From the NCBI GenBank assembly GCA_963752345.1, contig CAVVYA010000015.1:558001-622000 (forward strand): 64,000 nt of DNA. Direction: 5' to 3'. The stretch is from CAVVYA01 sp963752345. GTDB lineage: Bacteria > Pseudomonadota > Alphaproteobacteria > SMXQ01. A program made the translations under genes and the position numbers. Below the pieces are notes generated by a model. It saw nothing but the letters and a program-made list of their open reading frames with translations, did no database searches and was not told the DNA's origin. Shown piece by piece: positions 8,749-20,058 of the stretch (position 1 is its first letter; the number at the start of each line of letters is the position of its first letter).

Positions 8749-9678
8749 TTATGGCGACACCAGCTTGATCGCCGCGTGGCTCGCGCCAGGGCGTTCGCCG
8801 TAGGTCCGTTCGACCTGGCGGATGTCGAGGAGCGTCGGCAGGCTCGCCTCGTTGCCCAGGTGCTGGATCGCGTGGGTCGCCGCCGCGCGGGCGAACACAA
8901 AATGCTCCTCCCAGCCGACCTCGGGCCGCGCGAGCGCGTCATACACGTAGGCGCCATGAAAGATATCGCCGGCGCCGTTGGTGTCGACGATCTTCTCGGC
9001 CGGGATGTTCAGCGCGGGCAGGAGACGATCCGCCGTGGTCTCGTCGTACCACAGCAGGCCGCGCTCGCCCAGCGTGACGCCGCCGACACGGCATCCGCGG
9101 GAACGCAGGTATGTCAGCATTTCGGCGGGCGTCAGCTTCATCTGTTCGCACAGCCGTTCCGCCACCACCGCCACATCGATGAAGCCCAGCAGGTCATGGG
9201 TATTGGCGCGCAGCCCGCCGCCGTCCAGCGAGGTCAGGATCCCCGCCGACCGGCAGGTCTTGGCGTAGTGGATCGCCGCGTCCGGCTGATGACCGTCGAC
9301 ATGCAGTGCGCGGCAACCCTGCAGGTTGAGCGGCGGGAACGGGTGCAGATAATGATCGTCGCGGCAGCGCACGATGGCGCGTTGGGTGCCGCGCGGCATG
9401 ACGAAAGACAGCGACGATTCCTTGACCTTCCGGTGATGAACGGAAGTGCCGTATTTGGCCGCCATGTCGAGAAACATCCGGCCGAGCCAGTCGTCCGCCA
9501 TCGAGGTCAGCAGGTCCGGCGCAAGCCCGAGCTTCGCGCAGCAGAAGGCCGCCGTGACCGCGTTGCCGCCGAAGGATACGGCATAGTCCCGCGCCACGGT
9601 CTTCTCGTCCCCCGTCGGGATGACGTCGGCAACGAATGTGACGTCGATATAAGTCTGACCGATGAACAGTGCCTTCAT
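8749..9678 (-). CDS. PfkB-family carbohydrate kinase
   Basis: A 309-residue ribokinase/PfkB-family sugar kinase. The ATG at 9678, with GAGGG just upstream, is preferred over an in-frame TTG at 9696. The N-terminal signature VSFGGNAVTAAFCCAKLG and the C-terminal DTNGAGDIFHGAYVY (anion hole and catalytic Asp, GAGD) are both intact. The family phosphorylates sugars such as ribose, fructose, KDG or tagatose-6-phosphate; the substrate cannot be assigned. It lies 30 bases after the ppc stop and downstream of glgP, so it is probably co-transcribed with central carbon genes and may handle a hexose released from glycogen. Confidence 0.88.
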   Translation of the reverse strand: MKALFIGQTYIDVTFVADVIPTGDEKTVARDYAVSFGGNAVTAAFCCAKLGLAPDLLTSMADDWLGRMFLDMAAKYGTSVHHRKVKESSLSFVMPRGTQRAIVRCRDDHYLHPFPPLNLQGCRALHVDGHQPDAAIHYAKTCRSAGILTSLDGGGLRANTHDLLGFIDVAVVAERLCEQMKLTPAEMLTYLRSRGCRVGGVTLGERGLLWYDETTADRLLPALNIPAEKIVDTNGAGDIFHGAYVYDALARPEVGWEEHFVFARAAATHAIQHLGNEASLPTLLDIRQVERTYGERPGASHAAIKLVSP

Positions 9679-9708
9679 TGTCAACCCTCTGCCCAAACCG
9701 CTTGGCGG

Positions 9709-12487
9709 TTATCCACTATTGCGCAGGCCCGTGGCGATCCCGTTGATCGTCAAGTGAATCCCTTCGATGATATGGTCGTCGACGCTTCCTGTGCGATAGC
9801 GTTTCAGGAGCTGCAATTGCACATGGTTCAACGGATCGAGGTAGGCGAACCGGTTCCGTATCATCCGCGCGAGCTGCGGATTTTCCTCCAGCAGCACCGA
9901 TTGCCGCAGGATCTGGAGCAGGGCATCGATCGAATTCTGCCACTCGCTCTTCAGGCGCCGGAAAATGGTTTCTCCAAGCTCGGCATCCGTCACCAGATCC
10001 TTGTAGCGCGAGGCGATGGCGATGTCGCTCTTGGCGAGGACCATTTCCATGTTCGACAGCAGCGTGCGGAAGAACGGCCACTCGCGCGCCATGGCTTGCA
10101 GCAGCGGCAGGTCGTGGTTGTGGTTCGCCAGCCAGGTCTGGACCGCCGTTCCGAAGCCATACCAGCCCGGCAGCATCAGGCGGCATTGCGCCCAGCCGAA
10201 CACCCAGGGGATGGCCCGCAAATCCTCGAGACGCCGGGATTGCTTGCGTGAGGCGGGACGGCTGCCGATGCGCAGGTTGGATATTTCGCCGACCACCGTG
10301 GATTCCCAGAAATATTGCTCGAAACGCGGAGTCTCATAGACCAGGGCGCGATAGGCCCGATAAGCCAGGCCGGAAAGTTCGTCCATCGCTGAAAGATAAG
10401 CCGCGTCCGGCGCGGATGTCTCGGGTTCCAGCAGGGCCGCCTCGAGCGCCGCCGCGGTGAAGATTTCGAGATTCCGCCGGCCCATGTCCGGGTTCGAATA
10501 TTTGGCCGCGATCACTTCGCCCTGCTCGGTGACGCGGATGCCGGCCTGCACCGCGCCGCTCGGCTGCGCGACGATCGCCTCGCGGCTGGGACCGCCGCCG
10601 CGGCCGACCGTGCCGCCCCTGCCGTGAAACAGGCGGAGTTCGATGCCATGCCGGTGAAACACCTCGATCAGGACAGTCTCGGCCTTGTAGAGTTCCCAGA
10701 CCGAGGTGAGGAAGCCGCCGTCCTTGTTGCTGTCGGAATAGCCGAGCATCACCTCCTGGATATTGCCGCGGCTGCTCAGCAAGTCTTTGTATTCCGGCGT
10801 GCCCAGCAGCTCGTCCATGATCGGGCCGCAATTGCGCAGATCGTCGATCGTTTCGAACAGAGGGACGATGTTGATGGCGCTCTCCTTGTCGGCGCAACGA
10901 ATCAAGCCGGCTTCCTTCAGCAGGACGGCGACTTCCAGAATGTCGGAAACGCTGGCCGCTTTCGAAATGACATAGTTCTCGATCGCGGCCTTGCCATATC
11001 TCCGATGCACATCCTTCGCCGTGCGCAGGATGTCGAGCTCCGCCGCGGTCGCCTCCGAATAGTCCAGGAACGAGGACAGCAGCGGCCGTACCGTCTTCAG
11101 TGCGGCGCACAAGTAAGCCCGCCGTGCCGCTTCGCTGAGTTGCAGATAGCCGGCTTTGGGTTCGACTTTCTCCAGCAGCTCGGCGATCGTCCGCTCATGG
11201 ACATCGGAATTCTGGCGCAGATCGACGGACGCCAGATGAAAGCCGAAGACCTCCACCGCGCGGCGCAGATGGCGTAAGCGGCCCTTCGCCAGGGCAACCG
11301 AACCATTGGCGACCAGCGAGCGATGCAGGATGTCGAGATCCGCGCTGAAGTCCGCCGCCGTCGAATAGGGCTCTGCATCGGTCGTCGCATGGCGCGGCAT
11401 GGGCCGGTGTCCGAGCGCGCGGGCCGTCGCGAAGAGCCGGCCGTAGATGCCGACGATCGCCCGACGATACGGCTCGGAATCGCGCCGGTTGGACCGGTCG
11501 GGCGACTGGGCGGCGAATTCGAGAAGCTGCCGCGAGACATTGGTGAGCCGGCCGTCGAGCGACAGCTCGCTGCCGAGAAGATGGATCTCGTCGAGATAGT
11601 GGTCGAGCGCCCGCTTGTTCTGCATCACGAACGTCTCGCGCAGCACCGCGGCGTTCACGAAGGGATTGCCGTCGCGGTCGCCGCCGATCCAGCTGCCGAT
11701 CCGGAAGAACGAGGGCAGCTCCCCGCCGTACCGCGGGATGAAGCGAGGCAAGGCGGTCCTCCAGCATGGCGTAGGTGCGCGGCAGCTCGCGCAGGAACGT
11801 ATAGTCATAATAGGCGAGCCCGTTGGCCACTTCGTCCGTCACGGCCGGCGCCTCGCGCCGCAGGATGCTGGTCTGCCAGAGAATCAAGACGGCGCGCAGC
11901 AAGGCTTGCTCGTTCTCCGCACTCTCCGCGGCCGTGAGTTGCACGCGGTCGCGTTCCGCCAGAAGATTGGCGACTTCCATTTCGCGGTCGAGGATGCTCT
12001 TGCGCCGGACTTCCGTGGGATGGGCGGTCAGCACCGGGCTGACCAGCGCGCCCTTGAGGAAGTCCCGCAGCGTCTCAGGCCCGATACCGAGCGCCCGGGC
12101 GCGCTCCAGAGTCCAGGCGATCGTCCCCGGGCCAATCATGTCCTGCCCGCGCATCAGGCGGATCTGATGTTGGTCCTCGGCGATATTCGCGAGATGCGAG
12201 AAGAAGCTGAAGGCGCGGACGATCTGGCTGGTGCGGTCGGCGGAAAGACTGTCGAGAATCGCCTCGAGCTCGCTCTGCGCGGTCACATCCTGGTCCCGGC
12301 GATAGCGCACCGACATCTGGCGGATGCGCTCGATGGTGGCGAAGGCCGCTTCGCCCTCTTGCTGACGCACCGTGTCGCCCAGGATGCGGCCGAGAACGCG
12401 GATTTCCTCGCGCAGCGGCGCGTCCCTGTCGGGGGCATCCGCGCCCCGATCGGCGATGAAGTCCGGCCTGGCCGTGTCCGTTCTCAT
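9709..12487 (-). CDS. ppc: Phosphoenolpyruvate carboxylase; one frameshift
   Basis: Carboxylates PEP to oxaloacetate (anaplerosis). From the ATG at 12487 the first frame covers about 250 residues, including VLTAHPTEVRRKS with the catalytic His. The rest continues in the next frame with RIGSWIGGDRDGNP, the GYSDSNKDGGFLTSVWELY motif, the FHGRGGTVGRGGGPSRE loop and the C-terminal ITVNGIATGLRNSG-type end (here LTINGIATGLRNSG). The two frames meet at LEDRLAS/FIPRYGGELP near 11742; one extra base explains the break. The corrected product is 925 residues, the normal family length, with every key motif present, so the gene is probably intact in the organism. It sits 73 bases after glgP. Confidence 0.93.
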
Positions 12488-12560
12488 GTTGCGCTGGGTG
12501 CCTCCAGAGGTGAGGCATCGGTCGTCCCGCGCGCGAAGCTGATCCGTCAGCCTCGCGACA

Positions 12561-15099
12561 TCAGGGCGTCCCGCTGCCGTCGAACGGCACGTGCCAAATA
12601 TCCTTGGCGTATTCCGCGATGCTGCGATCGGACGAAAACCACGCCATCTTGGCCGTGTTCGTCATCGCGACTTTAGTCCACTCCCGGGGCGATCGCCACA
12701 ATGCGTCGACCGCCCGTTGAGTTTCGTAGTAGGCGGCGAAATCCGCGGCGATCATATAGTGGTCGCCGACGCGGAGAGAGCTCGCCAGGGAATGGTGCCG
12801 GCCCGGTTCGTCTGGCGAGAACACATTGCGTTCCAAATCGTCGAGCACCCGCAGAAGCTCAGGCGAATCGTCGATTGCCGCGCGCGGATCCCATCCCTGG
12901 CTCCAACGCCGCGCCACCTCCTCCGCCCGCAGGCCGAAGATGAAGATATTGTCCTGGCCGACGTGATTGCGGATTTCGACATTGGCGCCATCCAGCGTTC
13001 CAATGGTGATCGCGCCGTTCAGCGCCAGCTTCATGTTACCCGTGCCGGAGGCTTCCATGCCGGCGGTGGAAATCTGCTCCGACAGGTCGGCGGCCGGCAT
13101 GATGGATTCCGCTAGGCTGACGTTGTAGTTGGGCAGGAAAACCACCTTGAGCCGGTCGCGCATCGCGGGATCGCGGTTGACGACACTTGGCAATGTCATG
13201 GGCGAGCTTGATGATGAGCTTCGCCTGGGCGTAGCTGGCGGCGGCCTTGCCGGCGAAGATCTTCACGCGCGGCACCCAATCGCGATGGGGATTGTCGCGG
13301 ATGGCGTGATAGAGGGCGACTGTCTCCAGCAGGTTGAGCAACTGCCGCTTGTATTCATGAATGCGCTTGACCTGGACGTCGAACAACGCCGCGGGATCGA
13401 CGCGCATGCCGAACTGGTCGCGGATGACGCGGCTGAGCGCCAGCTTGTTGGCACGCTTGACCGCCGTGAATTTCTCCTGCAGCGCCGCGTCGTCGAGTTG
13501 CGGCAGGAGCTTCTCCAGATGATCCGGATCGTCCAGAACCGCATCGCCGCAAGCCGAGCGCAGCACCTGGGTGAGGCCCGGATTGCTTTGGTGCAGCCAG
13601 CGGCGGAAATCGATGCCGTTGGTCTTGTTGGTGATGCGGTCCGGATAGAGCGCATGCAGATCGCGGAACACCGTCTTGCGCATCAGATCGGTATGCAGCG
13701 CCGATACGCCGTTGACCCGGTGCGAGCCGACGAAGGCGAGATGGCCCATGCGCACGTGCCGGCCATGGTTTTCCTCGATCAGCGAGACCGACGCCAGGAA
13801 CCCCGCGCCGCATCGCGCGATCGGCGGCGGCCTTCGAGATGCCGGTCATTGATCAGGTAGACGATCTGCAGGTGCCGTGGCAGGACCCGCTCCATCAGCG
13901 CGACCGGCCAGCTTTCGAGCGCCTCCGGCAGCAGCGTGTGATTGGTATAGGACAAGGTCGCGTTGGTGATCCCCCAGGCTTCGTGCCAGGGGATGCTTGT
14001 GGACGTCGACAAGCAGCCGCATGAGTTCGGGGACGGCCAGGCTGGGGTGGGTGTCGTTGAGCTGGATGGCGGCGCGGTCGGGCAGGGAATGGATATCGCC
14101 ATAGCTTTGGATGTGGCGCGCGATCAGGTCCTGCAGCGACGCGGACACGAAGAAGTATTCCTGGCGCAGGCGCAGGTCCTGGCCCGGCGGCGCTTTCATC
14201 GCTCGGATAGAGAACCTTCGAAATCGCCTCGGCGCGGACTTGCGCGCTGGACGCGCCGGCGTGATCGCCGCGGTTGAAGGCATCGAGGCGCATCGGGATC
14301 GACCGCGCGCGCCGACCACAGCCGCAGAGGATTGACGCGCTTGCCGCGCCATCCGACGATGGGCGTGTCGTAGGCCACCGCCTCGATGGTTTCGCTGGCT
14401 ATGCCAGGTCGAGCGATGCTCGCCGTTCTTGCCGGCCATATGTTCGACCCAGCCGCCGAACTGGATGTCGTAGATGACCTCGGGGCGGGCGAATTCCCAC
14501 GGGTTGCCGAAGGACAGCCAATCCTCGGGATATTCCTGTTGCCAGCCATCGCTGATGACCTGGCGAAAGAGCCCGTGGTCGTAGCGGATGCCGTAGCCGT
14601 AGGCCGGGATGCCGAGGGTCGCCATGCTTTCCATGAAGCAGGCGGCGAGCCGTCCAAGGCCGCCGTTGCCCAGGGCCGCGTCGGGTTCCGCCCGGCGCAG
14701 ACGGGCGAGATCGACGCCGAGATCGCCGAACGCGGTGTGAAAGGTCTCGTAGAGCCCGAGGTTCTCGAGCACGTCGAACAGCAACCGGCCGATAAGGAAT
14801 TCGAGGGACAGGTAATAGACCCGCTTGCGGCCCCGGGCGTGACTTTCCCGTTCCGAGGCGATCCAGCGGTGGACGACGCGGTCGCGCGCGATCAGGGCCG
14901 CCGCCAGGAACCAGTCGCGCTCGGTGACGGAGGACGGGTCTTTGCCCACCGACAGCATCAATTTGGCGAGGATTTCGCCCTTGATGGTGGCGAGGGTCGC
15001 TTCGCTCGGCTGCCGCTTGTCCCAGGATGTGACCGCCTTGGTCAGTGGCCCGGGAGCGGGCTGGTGGATATCCAGATCGTCTCGCATCGGCAATCCCAT
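12561..15099 (-). CDS. glgP: Glycogen/maltodextrin phosphorylase; seven frameshifts
   Basis: Releases glucose-1-phosphate from glycogen. The N-terminal part is clear (YYLSLEFLIGRLLFDVLENL, ALGNGGLGRLAACFMES). The chain continues through ETIEAVAYDTPIVGWRGK, QEYFFVSASLQDLI, IQLNDTHPSLAVPELMRLL, NHTLLPEALESWPV, NGVSALHTDLM, ITNKTNGIDFRRWL, VQVKRIHEYKRQLLN and the pyridoxal-phosphate motif EASGTGNMKLALNGAITIGT. These blocks lie in alternating frames. Each step needs removal of exactly one base (near 14395, 14298, 14182, 13990, 13832, 13802 and 13187), several within runs of C or G. The corrected product is about 843 residues, normal for the family. The 5' end may instead be the ATG at 15087. First gene of the glgP-ppc-kinase-glgA group. 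Confidence 0.92.
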
Positions 15100-15370
15100 C
15101 GGTCAGTCCGCCCGGAAAGGCGCGGGATATCACGATGGGTTATGCAAAAGAGGGACCACGGAGGCACGGCGGCAAGCCGCGCCAGCGGGATGCGCGGCCG
15201 CGCAGGCGATTATGGGCCCGCAATCGGTGGCTTTCCCGTCATGCTTGCTCCCAGGCCGCGGCGGGATGCCGGGGCGGCAGCACGATTCGAGGGCAAGCGG
15301 TTACAAAATGAGCGTGCGAGGGGCGGTTCGCCGTCACCGCGAAAAGCGCCAATCGGTCCGCCTCGGCGGG

Positions 15371-17131
15371 CTACTTCGATTCCCGGAAGGTGCCGAAGCC
15401 GATGAACCGGAGGGCCACGGTGGCCAACAGCAGGAACAGCGTCAGAGCGGTGCCCGTGGCTGCGACGATGGGAAGCTGGCCTTGCTCCCACATGTTCCAC
15501 ATCAGGACGGCGAGAACCTGATTTTCCGCCCCCTCATAGAGCAGGATCGGGATGCCGATGATGCGGGCGGCATGCAGCAGCGACCAGATCCATACGCCGA
15601 CGAGCGCGGGCATCACCAAGGGGCAGAATATGCGCCACATGACGCGCCATTGCGGCGCGCCGCTGACATAGCCGGCCTCTTCCAAATCGTGATGGATCTG
15701 AAGGATGGCGGCGTTCATCGCCCGCGTGCCGAAGGGGATGAAGCCGACGCAGAACACGATGGTGATCGACCAGATGGTGCCGAAGAAGCCCGGCGCGACC
15801 TTGTCGACCTGCAGGAAGACCCAGAGAAAGGCCAGCCCCATGACGATGCCGGGAATCGCACTGGGCGCGAAGGCGAGCTGGTCGAGGATTTTCCGGCCCC
15901 AGAAGCGGCTGCGCACCACGACGAGCGAGATCGCGAAGGACAGAACCGCCGTCAAGCTCGCGGCAACCACCGCCATCATGACGGTATTGACCACGATCCG
16001 GCCGATGATCGGCGACGCCATCACGTGGCGGTAGTTGTTCCAGGTGAACGACTGCATGACCTCGAGCGATGGCCTGACCAGAGTCGGCAGAAACGAGACA
16101 TAGGCCAGCACCAGAATCGGCAGGATCACCGATAGGGTGATATAGCCCCAGACGAGCGCGAGGGCGAGGTAGCGGCCGGCGCCGAGCCGGTACGCCTGCG
16201 GCCGGTAACCCTTGCCGGTGATCACCGAATAGCGCTCGGAATGGGAGGTGGCGCGGCTATAGAGGTAAATGCTCACCACCGCGATCAGGAGATAGATCAT
16301 CGCCAGCGCGTTGGCCTGGCCGTAGGACGGCAGCGCGGTGGTCTGCGACAGCAGCAGATAGATTTTCGTGCTGAACACGAGGATGCCGGCGGGCATGCCG
16401 ATGATTCCGGGCACTTCGAAGGCTTCGATCGCGGTCATGAACTGGTAGATGGCGATCGCCAGCAAGCCGGGCAGCACGAGCTTCAAGGTCACCTTGCGCA
16501 GCGTGGATGCGTTGTTCGCGCCGCATGTCGCCGCGGCTTCTTCCAGCATCGGATCCATGCTGCGCAGCAGGGGCACCATCATGAGGAACGCGGTGGGCAC
16601 CAGCCGCAGGCTTTCGACGAAAATCATCGCCGGCATGCTGTAGATATTGAACGGCGGCGTGGCCCAACCGAAGATGCCCTGAAGCGCCGTGTTGATAAAC
16701 CCGACGCGCGGGCTCATCAGAAACACCCACGCCATGGACTGCAGCAGACCCGGCATCGCCAGGGTGAGCGGCACTGCCGCGTAGATCCAGGCTTTCCCGG
16801 GGATGTCGGTGCGTTCGACCAGCCATGCCAGGACGGTTGCGATGACGACACCCAAGGTCGTCGCGCCCGTCGCATAAACGATCGTGTTGAGGAAAATGGC
16901 GGGCAGCCCCGGATCGGACCAGACCTTGGCATAGTTTCCGACCGTGAGCCGCGAAAACGAGATGTCGCCGGGCAAAGCGGCGCTGCTGAAGCTGCCGAGG
17001 ATGAGAAAGGCGATCGGCGTCGCGACCAGCGCGAAGACAATCAGCAGGATGACATACGGCCCGAGCGGCCGCGATGACAACCGGGGACGAAACACGCGAA
17101 ACCGCGCCTGTTCAATGGCCGGAGCCGACAT
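15371..17131 (-). CDS. ABC transporter fused permease
   Basis: A 586-residue inner-membrane protein with two permease domains in one chain, as in FbpB/thiamine-type importers. Each half has the cytoplasmic EAA loop (about residues 195-215, LEEAAATCGANNASTLRKV, and about 480-500, LEEAGYVSGAPQWRVMWRI) that docks with the ATPase. Roughly twelve hydrophobic segments can be seen. It lies 74 bases after the solute-binding gene at 17206-18357 and is clearly its partner. The next gene downstream is glgP, so no ATPase is encoded in this operon; a shared ATPase from elsewhere is needed. Confidence 0.9.
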   Translation of the reverse strand: MSAPAIEQARFRVFRPRLSSRPLGPYVILLIVFALVATPIAFLILGSFSSAALPGDISFSRLTVGNYAKVWSDPGLPAIFLNTIVYATGATTLGVVIATVLAWLVERTDIPGKAWIYAAVPLTLAMPGLLQSMAWVFLMSPRVGFINTALQGIFGWATPPFNIYSMPAMIFVESLRLVPTAFLMMVPLLRSMDPMLEEAAATCGANNASTLRKVTLKLVLPGLLAIAIYQFMTAIEAFEVPGIIGMPAGILVFSTKIYLLLSQTTALPSYGQANALAMIYLLIAVVSIYLYSRATSHSERYSVITGKGYRPQAYRLGAGRYLALALVWGYITLSVILPILVLAYVSFLPTLVRPSLEVMQSFTWNNYRHVMASPIIGRIVVNTVMMAVVAASLTAVLSFAISLVVVRSRFWGRKILDQLAFAPSAIPGIVMGLAFLWVFLQVDKVAPGFFGTIWSITIVFCVGFIPFGTRAMNAAILQIHHDLEEAGYVSGAPQWRVMWRIFCPLVMPALVGVWIWSLLHAARIIGIPILLYEGAENQVLAVLMWNMWEQGQLPIVAATGTALTLFLLLATVALRFIGFGTFRESK

Positions 17132-17205
17132 GTCTCACCCGTTCGGCGTTGCCGAACACCGGGCGCGCGCGCGGATCGTGATGAAGGCTCGCTGGCGCGC
17201 CACGC

Positions 17206-18357
17206 CTATTTCTTCTCCCGCATGCTCTTCTCCCAGAGCGGGACCCAGACCTTCTGCACTTCTTCATTCTGGTCGTCGGCCTTGTTGGCGTTGATCGGCG
17301 CCAGTCTTTTACCCGCGACCTCATTCGGAAAAACGAGGAATTTCTCGAGCGGCAGGGCCTTGTGAACGGGCGGGGTGAAGATCACCGAATATTTGGCGAT
17401 CTGTCCTTCACGGCTCAGCAGCCAGTTGATGAAGATCTTGGCCGCGTGAGCATTCGGCGTGCCGCGGATCAGGCCGATTTCCGAAATGGATACGGGAATG
17501 GGATCGGGGCAATGCCAGGCGATGTCGCCACCCTTGCCGGCGAATTCGAAGACGCGGTAATCCGCCACGGGAATGGCGACCGGAACCTCTCCCAGGGATG
17601 TCAATTGGGTCAGCGCGCTGACGCCCTCCTTGCGGAGTTGCGGCCGGACGTTGGCAAAGAACTTCTCGAGAAACGCGGTGGTTTTCTCCGGACCCCAGAA
17701 ATTCCACAGCTGGGCGACCCAGGTCATCGACCGGTCATTGACGCCGACCACGTCGCCGCGCAGCTCTTTGCTATCGAGAATTCCTTCCCACGTGGCGGGG
17801 AGCCATTCCTTTTTTATTTTTTTCGGATTGTAGCCCATGCACCACAGCCGCAGGTCATGGGCGGTCCACTCCGCGTTGTCCGGCCGGAATTGCTCGCGGA
17901 CGTTGTGGAAATTCGGGATGTCGGCCAGGCTCGCCAGCGCCTTCACCTCATTGAACAGGTGGACGGTCCCGGTAAAGCTGGTGGTGATGTCCGTCAGATA
18001 GCGGCCTTGCTTGAAGGCGAGCAGGGGACGCGTCACCCGGTTGCCGTAGCTGCCCTGCTGATAGATGACCTTGATGTACGGATAGCGCTCGACGAAGGGC
18101 GCGATATAGGCGCGGAAATCCGGCTCGTCTTCCGAGGCGGCAATGGTGAACTGTCCCTCCTTGCGCGCGCGTTCTATCCACTCGGCCGGGACGGCCAGTT
18201 CCTCGTCGATGCCATCGAGAATGGCGGTATCGAACTTCAGGGCTTGAAGAATTTTTTGAGTCGACCGTGGGAGTTCGGCCGCCTGAGCGGACGCCCAGAG
18301 TGCGGCAAGTCCGGCGAGTGCCACGGCTGGACCGAGCATGCGGGCAGAAAGCTTCAT
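17206..18357 (-). CDS. Extracellular solute-binding protein, Fe3+-type ABC family
   Basis: A 383-residue periplasmic binding protein. The ATG at 18357 is chosen because GGGAG lies seven bases upstream and a signal peptide follows (MKLSARMLGPAVALAGLAAL, cleavage near AQA-AELPRS). Mature features shared with its paralogues in the window are FVERYPYIKVIYQQGSYGNR, LPATWEGILDS and the C-terminal FINWLLSREGQI. It is followed by the fused permease and preceded by a Rieske ferredoxin, a TAXI-like protein and two dioxygenase-like genes on the same strand, which suggests uptake of the substrate of those enzymes. Ligand unknown. Confidence 0.88.
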   Translation of the reverse strand: MKLSARMLGPAVALAGLAALWASAQAAELPRSTQKILQALKFDTAILDGIDEELAVPAEWIERARKEGQFTIAASEDEPDFRAYIAPFVERYPYIKVIYQQGSYGNRVTRPLLAFKQGRYLTDITTSFTGTVHLFNEVKALASLADIPNFHNVREQFRPDNAEWTAHDLRLWCMGYNPKKIKKEWLPATWEGILDSKELRGDVVGVNDRSMTWVAQLWNFWGPEKTTAFLEKFFANVRPQLRKEGVSALTQLTSLGEVPVAIPVADYRVFEFAGKGGDIAWHCPDPIPVSISEIGLIRGTPNAHAAKIFINWLLSREGQIAKYSVIFTPPVHKALPLEKFLVFPNEVAGKRLAPINANKADDQNEEVQKVWVPLWEKSMREKK

Positions 18358-18567
18358 GACCATTCTCCCAGAATTCACGTCTCGCGATGGTTTCCCGCAG
18401 TTTTATTGCTTATCCCAGGCGAAACCATCCATTGCTTGGAAACTCAATATTTCCAAAATGGCGGGCCACGCCGCCCCGCGGCCCGCCGATGCCATAAAAG
18501 CACATGTTCGGGTTCGATTCTAAGTCCGTCGGAGATGGGGTCCGTTTTCGCGCGACCTGGCCGAGGC

Positions 18568-18903
18568 TCAACCGGCGTCCTGAGCCAGTTCTATGACGAT
18601 ATCGCCATCGAGGACCCGCACCGGAAACGTCCGTACCGCGATTTCCGGATTCGTGACGCTTTTCCCGGTCGCCAAGGCAAACCGGAAGCGATGCCAGGGG
18701 CAGATGATCTCCGCCCTGCCCAAGCTCACGCTGCCCTCGCTCAAGGGCCCTCCCTTGTGCGGGCAGCTATTATGAATCGCATAGACCTGTTCGCCGCATC
18801 GGGCGACGGCGATGTCGATCGAGCCCGCCGTCACGCTGAGGATCTCTCCGTCCCCGAGATCCGCTTGTTTGCAGGCGACAATCCGCGGCATTCGATTTCC
18901 CAT
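18568..18903 (-). CDS. Rieske [2Fe-2S] ferredoxin
   Basis: A 111-residue stand-alone Rieske protein of the type that feeds electrons to aromatic-ring dioxygenases (BphF/NdoA-like) or forms the small subunit of nitrite reductase (NirD-like). The cluster motifs are CPHKGGPL and CPWHRFRF, 19 residues apart. There is no signal peptide or membrane segment, so it is cytoplasmic. It stands between a TAXI-like protein gene and a solute-binding protein gene, in an operon headed by two proteins with a 3-hydroxyanthranilate-dioxygenase-like metal site. It is a likely electron donor for an oxygenase, although no Rieske oxygenase alpha subunit lies in the same operon. Confidence 0.9.
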   Translation of the reverse strand: MGNRMPRIVACKQADLGDGEILSVTAGSIDIAVARCGEQVYAIHNSCPHKGGPLSEGSVSLGRAEIICPWHRFRFALATGKSVTNPEIAVRTFPVRVLDGDIVIELAQDAG

Positions 18904-18953
18904 GATGAAGTTCGCTGAACAGTGCGTCGGCGCCAGCCGGCATGCGCGCCGGG

Positions 18954-19918
18954 TCAGGCCATTGCGCCGACGCTCCGATAATAGTCCGCCGCCCCTTTAT
19001 GCAGGGGCATGTAACTGTTCTGGCAAAGCGCCGCCGGATCGAGCGGCCCGGTCAGCCCGGCGCCAGGCTGGTTGAAGCTCGCGGAGATCGACGGGGCCTG
19101 CTCGACAAGACTGGCGACGACATCCGCGGCGCGATTGGCCGGCATGTCTTCCCGGCAAAACAGCAGCCATCCGCTGAAATCCACCGTATGGATCGGCTGA
19201 TCGACGCCTTGCAGGCGGCCCTTCGCGATCGTGGCGCTCGGCATGCCGCGCGCCGCCAAGCCGCTCAGAACGTCCGCACGCACGCCGAGAAACCGTAAGC
19301 GCGTATTTGCCGGCAGAGCAGCTCCCAGCGTTTCGTCATGATGGCCTCGTCGAACACCGCGTCGAACTCGGGGCGGGCCGGCTCGTCGCCATCGGCGATG
19401 CGGGTTCTCTTGCGCTGGGTCGTCAGGAGCTTTCCGCCCCACGAGAAAATATCCTCCATACTGAAGCCATAGCCCTTGAGAACTTCGTCGATCATCCAGG
19501 TCGAGGGATGGCGCAGGGCCGGCTCGCACATCATGACCTTCAGCGGGTATTCCTTGTCGCGGATATCCTCCAGCGAGGTAATCCCCGTCTCCGGCTTGAC
19601 GGCGAAGACCAGGCGGTCGTCGTGCGGCAGCACCGCCAGCGCCCGGAGGGGAAGGGGCTTCGAGAACGGCGGCAATCCCTGCGCCGCCAACCCGCCGTAC
19701 CAGGAGGGCGTGGTCACGCCCAGGTCGTATTTGCCGTCCGCCACGAGATAAGGCGAATCCATGCATGCCGATCCTGGATCGCCGGCCACGATCGACACGG
19801 TGGATCCATGCGGAAGGAAGCCATCGTAACAGGCGAGGCTGACGGACATGTAACTGGTGAACTGAACCCAATTACGGCCGCCGGCCAGGATGCGGAAATC
19901 AACGGCTTCACTCGACAT
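18954..19918 (-). CDS. TAXI/ABC-type substrate-binding-like protein without signal peptide; one frameshift
   Basis: From the ATG at 19918 the frame gives 200 residues with features of TAXI/NMT1-type binding proteins (STVSIVAGDPGSACMDSP, YDLGVTTPSWYGGLAAQG, KPETGITSLEDI). After LLCRQIR the homology continues in another frame (LRFLGVRADVLSGLAARGMP, VDFSGWLLFCREDMPAN) to the stop at 18954. A single missing base near 19293-19300 accounts for the break, giving about 321 residues. No N-terminal signal peptide is seen, so it may be a cytoplasmic enzyme or sensor of this fold rather than a transport protein. Related phthalate- and pyrimidine-type decarboxylases share this periplasmic-binding-protein fold; I cannot choose between these. 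Confidence 0.6.
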
Positions 19919-20058
19919 GTCATCCTCCCAGACAATTCCTTAAGGCGCGCCGATACGGTTGGCGAGATTGTCGCTCCCGCGCCCGATTCACGAATTCCTT
20001 GGCCGGGATCGCGGATCGCATCCCAACGTTCCGCTGCCCCGCGCTTGAAATCGGGCCG

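Noticed and set aside
12561..15099. glgP as a true pseudogene
   Set aside because: All conserved blocks, including the pyridoxal-phosphate motif, are intact; each of seven breaks is one extra base, matching the error pattern in other genes.
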